DNA from: Closterium sp. NIES-65
Taxonomy: Eukaryota; Streptophyta; Zygnematophyceae; Desmidiales; Closteriaceae
Reading direction: 5' to 3'
Assembly (NCBI GenBank): GCA_948144175.1
Contig: CANXME010001298.1
Coordinates: 496,001 to 560,000 of the forward strand
DNA: 64,000 nucleotides
Shown: positions 1-14,003 of the stretch, piece by piece
How positions within the stretch are numbered: position 1 is the stretch's first letter
Layout of the letters: each line of letters begins with the position of its first letter
Notes under the pieces: generated by a model
Database searches by the model: none
Seen by the model: the letters and a program-made list of their open reading frames with translations, nothing else
What the model was told of the DNA's origin: nothing
Position numbers and translations under genes: made by a program

Positions 1-2097
1 AGTGAGGAGCGGCGCGCTGCCGCCCCCCGACACAGGGAAGGCAGGGAGGAGCAGGCGAGGGTGGTAGGGGAGGGAGGACCCTGGGAAGACCATAAACAAG
101 GTACCGGGAGTGCATGGCACGAAGGCGCTGCACAGACGGGTGGCCAAGTCGGTGGTGCCAGAGAACAGTCTCGTGCGCTAGAGAGTGACACGAGCAGGGG
201 GCGGACAGCTGACCTGACGCGGACGCAGACGCAGACGCAGCGACCTGAGGGGGGGGCAGTAGTCAGTGTGTACAGGTCCGACCCCGGCTGCCGAGTGAAG
301 GTAGCCAAGTGGCGGCCTGTACGAGCACACGTGCAGTGTGTGACACGCTCGTAGGCAGGGGTGAACTGGTGAACACCCGCGTCCTGGAGTGCACAATCTG
401 CCACCAAGTTCGTAGAGAACGAGGGGAGGTGGAGACCTGACAGTGTGCCCGACAGGACCGCAGGACAGGGAAGGACAGTGGAGGAGGTCGCAATGACCGG
501 ACCCCCAGAGGGGTCAGCGAGGGAGACAGCTACTGGCCGAGCAAGGGGCTCAAGGGCAGTGCGGTCACGAAAGAAACAGCGAGAGGCACCTGAATCCAGC
601 GTGAAGGTGTGCAGTGCTGCAGTCGACACAGTACTAGGGGGGGCAGACGTACAAGCACCTAGTGCAGCAGCCTCACCAGCTCCTGGGGCAGGGGACACGT
701 AAGTACCTGAAGTGGCAGACACACTAGTCCTAATGCCCGGGTCGGGCGGGACACTCAGGTACTCAGCACCCTCTCCACTAGTAGACATCACATACATGGC
801 AGTGAGAATAGCATCGAAGTCTAGAGCATAGATATCAATCCCCTTCTTCAGGAGATCAACCCAGCGGGGCAGCTCAGTGGCCTGAGGGAACTGAACACGC
901 CAAGCGTCGTTCAGACGAGCGAAGCAACGCTGTGTGGCGTGCGGTCCCCCACACGGCTGGCCAGTGCGGTCACCAGTGCGAATGACGTACGTGCAGCTAA
1001 GGCCACCCCCCCCCCCCCCCTCGTGCTGAGAGTACCACAGACGGACCTCCTGGGGCGATGGAGTGTGCTGCTGGCCCTGGCCACCGCCAGTGCCTCCACG
1101 ACCACCACCGCCGCTACCACCTCCTCGACCACCCCAACCGCGGCCGCTGCCTCGTCCACTGCCACCCCCACCACCTCCTCCGCCCCGGCCACCTAAACCC
1201 GCCGCTGCCGCCACCCCCCCCACTGCTGCCACCTCCCCCACCCGCGCCACCCCCCCCGCCACCACCACCTCCCCCACCACCGCCACCCCCGCTGTCACCA
1301 CCACCGCCCTTGCCCCCCTTGCCCTTGCCGCTGCGGCGCCCGCTCGAAGCAGACGCAGTCCCGACCTTCTCAGCACCAAGGAGGTCGACAGCAGCAGTAG
1401 AGGCGACAGAGGGAAGAAGGGGGGAGGGAGAACACCCCTCAAAGAACGGGGTACGGGGGTCACCACGAGAGGCACCTACAGCGACTATGCTAGTCTCAGC
1501 TGCAAGGAGTTCCTTCTCGAGGAGGGCAATGGTGAGCTCGGTGGGGCAGCGAGCTAGGAAGTGGTCCCTGACTGAGCGCAGAGTGTCAGGGAGGCGCGTG
1601 ACTAGGTGGTAGAGAGTGAGCCAGAGCGGGGGTGGGTTCTTGGCAAGGAACTCATCAGGCATAGCGGCGCGGAAGCGAGCCTCACTAGTGCGGAGGTGGG
1701 TAATGAGATCAGCGACAATGTGGAAGGAAGCTAAGTCGGGGAACAGGTAGGGAAGAGAGAGACGGCCTAGTGCGGCAGAGGCCGGTGAGGAGTAGCGGGC
1801 AACGACAGCAGTGTACAGTGCCTGCGCAGTCTTGTGCTGCCCAAAGTGCTCGCGCTCATCTATCGGCAGAGAGTTGCGAATAGCGAAGCGAGCATGGGCG
1901 TCACGAGTCTGCCACTGTGAGCGGGCAGTGCTGTCAGCAGTAGCAGCAGGAGCAGTAGCGTGGCCTAAGGCGTGATCGTACAGTGAGATGTCTTCCTTGG
2001 CAGTGAGCTGTAGGAAGAGGTGTAGGTCATCAAGCCAGGTGTCGAACTTCACTGGGCGGCCCTCAGTATCGAAGGCTAGCACAGGAGGGCTAGCCAT
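1..2097 (-). pseudogene. Copia gag-protease fragment of element A
   Basis: Read on the minus strand, a gag protein starts at the ATG at 2097 (MASPPVLAFDTEGR...) and runs through a copia capsid-like region into a Gly-rich tract near 1,150-1,330. It then continues, with frame changes around the G-run near 1,010-1,020, into a Cys/His motif and a protease core whose catalytic Asp (LDSGAS) lies near 595. The part nearest the left edge reaches the protease-integrase junction, so the rest of pol lies outside the window. The first ATG in frame is farther upstream, but 2097 matches the gag start of elements C, G and H. The copy is broken by frameshifts. It is a relative of C, G and H rather than a recent duplicate. 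Confidence 0.8.
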
Positions 2098-2133
2098 GGT
2101 AGCAGCAGTAGGAAAAGCAATAGGAGCAGTCAA

Positions 2134-2850
2134 AGGGTAGGTAGGGCGGCGCGGCGCGGTACAGGTAGGGCGGCGCGGCTCGGTACAGGTAGGGCGGCGC
2201 GGCTCGGTACAGGTAGGGTGGCGCGGCTCGGTATAGGTAGGGCGGCGCGGCTCGGGTCGGGCGGCGCGGCTCGGTCAGGGCTGGTTCGGTTCGGTTAGGG
2301 TTGGGCGGCTCGGGTCGGACTGGGCGGCTCGGTTCGGGCTGCTCGGTTCGGGCGGCTCGTTCTGGGTGGGGCCGTGCGGGGCCTCTAAGGGCGAGCGCGG
2401 GGAGCGGGTGGGGCCGTTAGGGACGAGCGCGGGGCCGACGTGGGCCTCTAAGGGCGAGCGCGGGGCCTATAGGGGTCGTGAGGGACGAGCGCGGGGCCTG
2501 AAGGGCAAACGCGGGGCCACCCGGGGCCTTAGGGACGAGCGCGGGGCCGATTCGGGGCCGTGAAGGGTGAGCGCGGGGCCGTGCAGGGCCTCTAAGGGCG
2601 AGCGCGAGGCCGACATGGGCCGCTAAGGGCAAACGCGGGGCCGATCGGGGCCGTTAAGGACGAGCGCGGGGCCTACGTGGGCCTCTAGGGGTAAGCGCGG
2701 GGCCGATTCGGGGCCTCTAAAAGCGAGCGCGGGGCCGATCGAGGCCTCTAGGTGCGAGAGCGCGGGGCCGACGGGGCCTCTAGGGGCATGAAAGCCGAGG
2801 CGCCCTAGGGCGTAGGTAGGTAGGTAGGTAGGTAGTGGTGGGCCCTAAAA
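2134..2850 (-). repeat. GC-rich tandem-repeat leader of element A
   Basis: Between the primer binding site and gag lies about 0.7 kb of imperfect short repeats. Near gag the unit is about 20 bp built on GGTAGGGCGGCGCGGCTC. Farther out it becomes units containing GAGCGCGGGGCC. A short GGTA tract sits near 2,815-2,835. Long reading frames here follow from the base composition and are not credited as genes. Every related element in the window carries a leader of this kind, with a different repeat unit. Confidence 0.7.
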
Positions 2851-2868
2851 AAATCGGTCCTAGGAAGG

Positions 2869-2883
2869 ACCTGCTCTATACCA
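2869..2883 (-). promoter_or_regulatory. Primer binding site of element A
   Basis: On the minus strand TGGTATAGAGCAGGT follows the LTR end directly. It is the copia-type site complementary to the 3' end of initiator tRNA-Met (usual form TGGTATCAGAGC), with one C missing. Confidence 0.7.
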
Positions 2884-3010
2884 TGTTGAACAAGAATGAA
2901 TGAACTAACAGTGAAAATGAGTACAAGTATGAAACCCTAGAAATGTGTAACCCTTATAGGCTAACCCACTGTAGCCTAAATAACTACAACAACATATATA
3001 ATGTTTGACA
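2884..3010 (-). repeat. 5' LTR of element A (127 bp)
   Basis: Bounded by TG...CA (plus strand TGTTGAAC ... TTTGACA) and immediately next to the primer binding site. It carries GAAACCCTAG, a telobox-like motif shared by related LTRs in the window. The short length and terminal TGTCA on the sense strand match the LTRs of C, D, G and H. The 3' LTR would lie left of the window. Confidence 0.75.
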
Positions 3011-3153
3011 ACCTGCTCTATACCATGTGAAGATTACGAGGAATGATGGACTAAGGGGAAGGTTGGGTACAAGTACAAACCCTAGAAATGTGTTGTACCG
3101 CATATGTGCTACCCCAGTATAGCCTACATAGGCTAAGTCATATAAGTCTGACA
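3011..3153 (-). mobile_element. Second copia LTR plus primer binding site (A')
   Basis: A second LTR (3026-3153, 128 bp, TGTGAAGA ... TCTGACA) with its own primer binding site (3011-3025) abuts the LTR of element A. The order on the minus strand is LTR-PBS-LTR-PBS-gag. This LTR is closer to that of element C (16757-16882) than to its neighbour. The simplest reading is that A inserted just after the primer binding site of an older element A', whose body lies beyond the left edge. A' itself interrupts element B at 3153/3154. Confidence 0.65.
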
Positions 3154-4899
3154 ACCTCCTCTCCCGTGGTACAACTTGAACTCATGAGTGGTGCTATCTG
3201 CTTCGAGGTGTATGCCCTTCGCCATCAGTTGGCTGACGCTCAGTAAGTTGTAACCGAGCCCTTCTGCTATTAAAACCTTAGACATTTGCAGTATGACGTT
3301 TGTCTCTCGTGACTGAAGTTGCACTACGCCTTGTCGTCGTGTGCGCAGGTTCTGATTGTTGGCGACGGTGATGACGACCTCACGTTGAAGTTGGTGTTCG
3401 CGTTGAACAAAGCGTCCTGAAGAGCACATGTGCTGTCCGCAACAGCTGTCCAAGAACCACGTATCTTTCCCGGACGGCTCGCTTTGAGCGATGGCTGTAT
3501 ACGTCGGGTTTGGTTGAAGTGACTCGCGACGAGGCGTGCTGTTGTCAAGTTGCTCTTCCGGTGAGTAATGCGGTGGTGACTCTGTGATGCAGGAGTCGGT
3601 CAATCGTGCCATGCAGCTGACGATGTTTCTTGTTCCTTGCGCAGATTGTCCCGTTGATGTTGTTGAAGCTTGTACTTGAGTGGTCGGATTCGCTTGCGTT
3701 GAGGTGACTTGACTGCTTGAAGGGCAAAGCGGCCACTACGTTGACTGCTGTCGGTTTGGGCAGTGTGTACGGGGGTGACCTGACGTCTTACAAAGGTGAC
3801 AGAACGGAGGTACTGGTTTCGGTTGATGCCGGTTGTTGTTCTTGTAGCGCCGTTGAGTGTGGAATGCGAATTCGGGCACTGATGTCTTCCTCTTGTGTCG
3901 TTCTTTTTGCAGGTCCATATCTTGCTGTTCAGCGTGGATCTCGGCGCAGAGTGCTGCTTCTGATATTTTTCCGTGAGCTCGGAGTATGGCGCGAGTGGAG
4001 TGCCACTGAGGACCGAGGCCGCCGATGATGACTGTGACGAAGGGGTCTTCTGAAATCGACCCTCCGCATCGAATGAGTTTGTCGCGCAATTCGCGACAGC
4101 GGCTGATATACGCCATCCCCTTTTCGCCCGGTTTCATTTCGATTGTTGTTAGTTGCGCCATTAACCGGCTTTGATCAACGCTGTCTGTTGCTTGATACAG
4201 GTTCTTCAGGTTCTGCAGAGTTGCCGTATCCCCGGTAAGACCGTATATTCTGCTGCTGATTCGGAGTGATGTTTCTCAGTAGTATTGTGTACGACATCAT
4301 TGACTGATACGTGTACTTCTGCTTGTCGTACTGTGTGCCGTGTGTTGGGTATGGCAGGGACCCGTTGAAGAAGCCAAGAATCTGCGCGCCTTCCATCATT
4401 CGAATTTGAACGACTAGGTAAAGAAGTCCTTCCCGTCGAAAGGCTTTGACGCCTGCAGTTTTAAGACGTGCGCGAACTGCGACTGAACTTGAAGTGCGTC
4501 CAGTGTCTTCTCTTGTCCAGGTGCAGGCTGCGATTGCGGCATAAAGCTGACGGAGCCGCACTGGGGCTCGTACGGAGCAAAGGTAGGTTGCTGCTGTTAA
4601 TTTCCACGTGCGTAGGATGAGCCGTCGAGGCTTATGGGCGTCACGTCGTTGTTGTTGTTGCTGTTGTTTGACTGCGCAGGTGCCGACTGCTGGTGTTGCC
4701 CGTAGAAGGACATGAAGGAGAAGAACTTCTCCATCATGTTCTGGTCGAAGTCTGCAGGTTTATTCGCAGGAGTTTCAGTGGACCCTACTGCTGGTCTTGT
4801 CGCCGTGCCCTGCTCTGTCTGTAGGCCAGAGGCAGGAGGTGGAGTAGGGGTAGTGCCGGGAGAACCATTATCGGAACTCCTTTCCTTCTGAGTAGCCAT
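3154..4899 (-). pseudogene. Element B gag and protease remnant
   Basis: Gag begins at the ATG at 4899 (MATQKERSS...), has a Gln/Asn-rich stretch, then a UBN2-type capsid segment at 3736-4161 ending in a canonical CX2CX4HX4C zinc knuckle (CHLCKTSGHPRTHC). A TAG at 3736-3738 separates this from the protease region, whose core reads WFLDSCCGQHMCSS near 3,450, with Cys where Gly is usual. The downstream NLLSVSQL motif is typical of the segment before integrase. At least one frame change (around 4,170-4,600) and several stops make it non-functional. Confidence 0.7.
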
Positions 4900-4939
4900 G
4901 CTTTCTGATGTTGTAGTTATCTTGATAGTGGAGTTTGTC

Positions 4940-5403
4940 CTGACAGCTCTCATACCATGTTGGGCTGAAAAGGAGCCCTTAGGATCTTTGCAGGACTAAA
5001 CTCCTGGTAGGACTGATGTAATAGCGGAAGCGTTTGATGAAAGGTTGTGAACCACCTTGCGTTGGTGTGTGAGGGCAAAATAGATTGATTAAAACAAAGA
5101 GATACAAGCTTTCATAAGAGTACAAGGGAATATGAAGGGTTATAACTAATAACCGTTTTACTATTGCTGATGCGGTTCGATACAGTGACGACTCGGGCAA
5201 CTGCTCAATAGCGAGTCAGTTGTTTGTCCTTGCTGTCGCGCTATACTTGTCGGGTCAAAGGTTGCTGGCCTTTGACTTTCGCGTAACCTCCAGCAGTTGC
5301 TCAACCTCCGAGGGTTGACTCGCTGATGCTTCGATATGTTGAGCTTCGCTTCTGACTTGGTGTTTCAACACGACAGGAGCGCTTAAATCAATTGTTTCCA
5401 ACA
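4940..5403 (-). repeat. 5' LTR of element B with primer binding site
   Basis: The LTR (4958-5403, 446 bp) has TGTTGG/CCAACA termini. Next to its inner end the minus strand reads TGGTATGAGAGCTGTC, a degenerate initiator-tRNA-Met site. No second copy of this LTR occurs in the window. Confidence 0.7.
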
Positions 5404-5413
5404 GATATGTTGG

Positions 5414-5433
5414 TTTTGGTGAATTCACCAAAA
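5414..5433. other. Perfect 20-bp palindrome
   Basis: TTTTGGTGAATTCACCAAAA is its own reverse complement and sits 10 bp outside the LTR of element B. It could form a small cruciform or bind a dimeric protein. Nothing else supports a function. Confidence 0.6.
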
Positions 5434-6300
5434 AAAAAAGTTTTCAATCCTAAACAGTAGAGGATGTCAATGGAAGATGCTGGAGCCATTCAGAAGATGA
5501 TTTGCATCACTAACCTATCCATTATCAGCGTTTGAAGGTACACCAGAAGGTAGACATTTGGAGCCACAAACCACCCTTAAATGTGTTTTTGACAATTCTC
5601 TCCATTGTAGTAAGGTATAGGATGGCTAAAACTATCGTAGCATAAAAAAATAAAACAACTAAAGACACAGCCAATTCTGTGGACTCCATTTTGGCATGTT
5701 TGAGAGCCTCGTAGTGCCTTTTATTCTGTATGTAAGCACCAAAATTTGCGCATCATAACTTTTCTGCATGTTACTGGCGACATCTCTGCGCGACCCCCTT
5801 GTGGCGACCGTCGCTGTGTCACTGCTCACGCCGAACGAAGACTGCACGAAACGTTGGCGAAACTTCGCGAACCATATGTTTAAAACTATATGTGGACTTT
5901 GTTTTCGCCCGTCTGCGTCCTGTCTATTTTTGTCGGGCAAATCCAAAAAATTGCCTGGCGCTTGTCTATTTGGCGTGCGCTTGTCTACGTCGCCACGAAA
6001 TGCACGTTCCCCGTCTGGTGATCCATATATTCCTGGGAGAGTGAAAGGTGACTTTTCGAAACCTACTGAATCGACCGCCTCATTTTTGGGATGCACCCAC
6101 CGGGCCATCTCTCTATCACGCGCTCCCACTCTCGCCCCTCTCACTCTTCCCCCCTCGCCCCTGCTCCGCCTCCACTGCCCTCTACCGCGCTAAACCCCTT
6201 CACTGGGATCTGCCGCGCTAAACCCCGTCTCCCGCCGTCCCCCTCCCCCCCTCAGCTCCCCAAACTCCGCCCAGCCCAGTCCGCCAGCTTCCGTGGCGGC
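5434..6300. other. Upstream region of TRM61
   Basis: About 870 bp between element B and the TRM61 start codon. The left part is AT-richer; the last 200 bp are C-rich and pyrimidine-biased (CCTCCCCC runs), as expected of a promoter and 5' UTR in this genome. No protein-coding similarity was recognised and I could not place a TATA box with confidence. Confidence 0.45.
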
Positions 6301-9610
<3,310 letters not shown>

Positions 9611-10001
9611 CGCCCGTCATATGCGGAGGTCGCCACTTGCCGTGGCTGCAACGAGGGCAGCACGGCACCTGCTCTCACGCCCACCTGTCGGGTCCTGCAC
9701 CTGCCGTTGTTGCATTTATCATGGCTGATATGTGTTCCTGTTTCCTTTGCTTCTTCCACTCCTCAGTGACTTCACAAGCTCATACCACAAGCAGGTTAAG
9801 GGGCAGGGCCCAAAATATCAGGGTAAATTGCCCTGATTACCCTAGGGGCCGGCCGCTTTTTTAGAGTTACCCTATCAAAATCAGGATTCCAAGATTTTTA
9901 CCCTTACGCAAAAAGAGCTTGGTTTGTTTTACACTGATCGGAATTATGGTTAGCCTGACGATATCAGGGTTCTGTGTAAACTTCCCTGCTACCGAAACTT
10001 T
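9611..10001. other. TRM61 3' flank, no further gene
   Basis: 3' UTR and spacer up to the broken end of element C. It contains an imperfect hairpin (ATCAGGG ... CCCTGAT at 9817-9837) and a GGGGCCGGCCGC block near 9845. No coding similarity was seen. Confidence 0.5.
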
Positions 10002-10197
10002 CCCCATAGGCAAAGTGGGGGAGAACAAGGAGTCACAAGACCAGTCAAGCAAAACGAGGCAAAGCAAGCTGAGGGTGGATCACAACGTCACCACACATTC
10101 CGAGCACAAGTTCAAGACCACAAGTCCAGTTCACATGCAAGATCATATATAAAGGTAAACAAGCAAGTGCAGGTATAGATAGATCACAGTACAATCA

Positions 10198-13167
10198 AGG
10201 TCAAGAAGTGAGCAAGTGAGGCCAAGTACGCACAAGACCTAGCATCGTACAAAAGCGCTGATGATCACAAGGCGGAAGTGCCTTGGTAAAGATATCAGCA
10301 GTGTTGGCCTCAGAGGCCACGTAAGCAAGGCGCAGCTGACAACGCTGCTGCAGCTCACGAGCAAGAAAGTAGCGGAGAGCAATGTGCTTCGTTCTGTGCT
10401 CCAGTCGGTGCTCCCGACACAAGGCCAGCATGGCCTTGTTGTCTACGTACAGAACTGGAGGAGAACGAGGCGGCTCTCCTAGGTCAGTCAGCAGGTAGGT
10501 GAGCCAGCGTAGCTCCTGTGCAGCCATGGCCCCAGCGTAGATCTCAGCCTCATAGCTAGAGCCGAGAACAGAAGACGAGCGGGTAGACCGCCACGAAACA
10601 GAGCCGGAGCCAAGGCTGAAGGTGTAACCCTGTGACGACCGCTGCGTAGCCTGGTCGTCAGCCCAAGAAGCGTCTGCGTGACCTGTGAGGACCACTCGAC
10701 GTCGCCCTCCAAGCACTAGCCCCATGCCCGACGTACTGCACAAGTAGCGCAACACCCCCTTCGCTGCAGCCATGTGCTTTGGTCGGTGTCTCCCCGGAGC
10801 AACATAGCGTGCAAAGATGCTAAGAGGGTATGCTAGGTCAGGTCGTGTGCAGGTCATCAGGTACATGAGGCAGCCAACAAGCTCTGGGTACGGGCCAATC
10901 GGCTCTACGGACTCATCCGAAGGCAGAGCTGAGAGCGAGTGGCGAGTAGACAGAGGAGTGGCCTGAGGCGAGGAGTACGTGACGTCGAAGCGCAGAAGGA
11001 CCTGCTGCACCATGTGTGACTGAGTCAGGGTAATGGTGCGCTGTGCTCTGTTCCGGGTGATCTGCAAGCCAAGATAGTTGCGCAGTTCACCCAAGTCTGT
11101 GCACGTGTGTCTCTTCTGCAGCTCAGACTTCAAGTGGGCGAGTCCAGCAGTGTCAGCAGTGGCAAAGACCAAGTCGTCGACGTACACGAGGATGTAGAAC
11201 GGCGGCAAAGACGTGTCGGTGCGTAGAAACAGCGACGGGTCAGTAGTAGAAGGAGCAAACCCAAGAGCCGCAAGTGTAGTCCTCCGTGTGTCGTGCCACT
11301 CACGGGGCGCCTGGCGGAGACCGTAGTCTGGCCGCCGGAGGCTCCACTAGGTACCAGGAGGAAACGACCCAGTGAAGCCAGGTGGGCGGCGCAGCCAGAT
11401 CTCCTCGTGCAGGCTGCCCTGCAAGAAAGCTGTGCTAAAGTCAAGAGAGTGAAGCTCGTAGTCACGCTGAGCGGCTATGTGCAGCAGCACCCGAAGAGTG
11501 GTCATCTTCGGGGTGGAAGAGAAGGTCTGAAAGTAGTCAACTCCCTGCCGCTGACTGAAGCCTCGAGCCACGTAACGCGCCTTGAAGACAGGCGGAGAAC
11601 CCGGCGGCCGCTTCACCCTGAAAATCCACACGCCACTGACGATGTTCGCCCCATGTGGGGGAACCTCGTCGACGTAGGTGCCTGTGGACTTCCAGGAAGC
11701 CATATCTGCATCCATAGCTGACTGCCACTGTGAGGAGTAGGGACCCTCGATCGCCTCAGCGTACGATCGAGGAGTCGGGATGTCTGGTGCATCCGGGTCT
11801 CCCTCAGGGGCAATCAGCATGGACACGAGATGAGGCAAAGCAGCAGCAAAATACTGGAACTCCTCTTGCCTGTCCTCAAGGACGTCCGTGCTAAGAACAC
11901 ACTCACCCCCGACAGACGGAGGACAGACAGACTCAGACTCAGCAACAAGACTAGCGGCGTAGTCGAGACAACAGCGAGCAGCGAAGTCGACAAGCTTAGC
12001 AACTAAGGCAGACGCAGCAGTGGACTTAAAAGAAGGGTCAGTGACAGCAGTAGCCAGGAGACGCGTGACAGTAGGACTAGCAGCACGAAGAGAGTCAGAC
12101 TCCGGGTCAGCAAGAGTAGGAAGAGAGGACTCTGCAGGAGACGGCAACGGGACACGTAGAGGAGCAGTGGAAGGACGTAGTGCCATCTGGTGTGTGCCAG
12201 GGACGGCAGGAGGACGCGGACGCGGAACACGACGACTAGTGCGAGCAGCACGAACAAGCGACGCAGGACGAGACGCAGGCTCACGACGCTCAGCAAGACC
12301 TCCAGTAGGACAAGTGTAGGGAGAAGGAACAGGCAGCGGGGAGGCGGGCTGTAACTTTGACTCAGACTGGACAGGCGGCGGACACTCTAAGGAAGGAGCA
12401 GGACCAGTAGAGGGTGGGAGACGAAGAACCTGCTCAAGGAGCGGAACGAAGTACGGCCGTGGCCGCGCAGCGCCTCCAGAGCCAGCACGGACAGCACCAG
12501 CACCCCCAGCGGCAGTTACAGCACCAGTAGTACCCCCAGCTGCATCACCGCCAACTCCGGCACCCTCAGAAGCACCAGCGCCAGCAGCACCTCCAGCGCC
12601 CCCAGCAGCTCCAGCTCCAACCGGACCACGGGAAGGCTCGACAGCCACAGCTCCAGCACCTCCAGTAGCACCTGCTCCAGAAGCTCCACCAGCAGCTCTA
12701 GCACCACCACTAGCTCCAGCAGAAGGAGCACCCCCAAGCCAAGCAGCTGCAGTACCTCCAGTACGAGCACCTTCGGAACCTTTGGCACCAACACCCTCAG
12801 TAGCAGCAGAACCGCTAGCGCCAGCAGCACCTCCAGCTCTAGCAGCACGGCTCCAGCGCCGAGCAAACCACTCGCGCAGCTCCTGAGGAGAGGGGAGCTC
12901 CCGCCGGGACGAAGCACCCAAGGGACCCCCAGACCCAGCACCGCCAGACTCCACACGAGTAGGCCCAGCACCCTCAGGCTCCACACCCCCAGGCTCCACA
13001 CCCCCAGGCTTAGCACCCCCACGCTTAGCACCCCCAGGCTCAGCACCCCCAGACTCAGCACCCCCAAGCTCAGCACCCCCAGGCCCCGCACCCGCAGGCT
13101 CACCACCCTGAGCAGCACCAGAGTCAACAGCTACCTTGATAGGCTCGACTGCGTCAACCTGGGACAC
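10198..13167 (-). pseudogene. Element C linker, reverse transcriptase and RNase H
   Basis: From 13167 leftwards the frame opens with a long Ala/Gly-rich linker containing repeated EPGGA-type units and one SPQELREWFARRW motif. RT follows (ARGFSQRQGVDYFQTF; catalytic YVDD near 11,180), then the copia RNase H with GHADASWADD and VDNKAM. A TAG at 11347-11349 interrupts RT where element D has CAG (Gln). The frame is otherwise continuous to a terminal TGA at 10198-10200. The Gly/Ala linker varies in length between C, G and H. Confidence 0.85.
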
Positions 13168-13202
13168 ACATGAGGGGGCAGGACCCTGAGGGAGAAGGGG
13201 GT

Positions 13203-13995
13203 CTAAAGGGGGGGTCCTGGCGCGAGGAAGAGCGGCGGCGGGGGGAGGGGCGCAGTGCGGTAGGGGAAGAGACGGTAGTAAGGAACCGACTCATCAAACG
13301 TGACGTCCTGGGAGGACAGAACACGGCGCGAGGTGGGGTGGTAAAACTGCCAACCAGGCTCGTCAGGGGGGAAGCCAAGGCAGACGCAGGGAACAGCACG
13401 GGGGGACAGCTTGTCCGTGGACAAGTCGCGGACAAAAGCCCGAGTTCCCCAGACACGAAACGCATACCCATCGCCAACCTTCCCCGTCCACCGCAGAGCA
13501 GGGGAGGTCTCCGGCAAGGAGACTCGGGGCTGAAGGTTGATCTGATGCGCCGCGTACTGAATCGCGAACGGCCATAGAAAATGGGGAGCAACCGCATGAA
13601 TCAAGGACGTACGAGCGACGTCCATGACCATGCCAATGCGGCGCTCAGCAATCCCATTTTGCTGCGGAGAGGCCGGAAGCGTGAACGTCTGGCGGATGCC
13701 CTGTGCACGACAGAAGGCTCCGAGAAGGCCAGAGGAAAACTCTCCGCCTCTGTCAGAGTGCAGACGCAGAAGAGGAACGAACGTAGGGGCAGGCCCCGGA
13801 GGGAGGGGAGGGAGGGACTGGGGGAGACCAGAGACAAGGTAACGGGAGGCCATGCCTCGGAGACGAGGCAGGGAAGGGTGACCAAGGCGGGGGTGCCAGA
13901 GGAGAGTCCGGTGGGACAGGAGACGACACGAGCAGGGAGCAGACTCAAGACCAGACCTGGACGCTGGAGCAAACACCTGACCTGACTCAGCAACC
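13203..13995 (-). pseudogene. Element C integrase with internal deletion
   Basis: The zinc-binding start (LLWHPRLGHPSLPRL) joins directly to LRLHSDRGGEFSS near 13,775. Compared with element G about 90 codons are missing in frame, including the first catalytic Asp (HMDVWGP) of the DDE triad. The second Asp (HSDRGG) and the Glu (QQNGIAERRIG) remain. The C-terminal part (WGTRAFVRDLSTDK...) is intact to the boundary with the linker, where a frameshift follows. It cannot be a working integrase. Confidence 0.82.
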
Positions 13996-14003
13996 GGTGA
14001 AGA

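Larger units (their letters stand above)
3154..5403 (-). mobile_element. Truncated copia element B
   Basis: A minus-strand copia element of a different family. It keeps a 446-bp 5' LTR on the right (4958-5403), a primer binding site, gag with a zinc knuckle, and the start of the protease region. The body stops at 3154 where the A' LTR begins, and integrase, RT, RNase H and the 3' LTR are absent from the window. Nested insertion of A' and then A is the likely cause. Confidence 0.7.
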
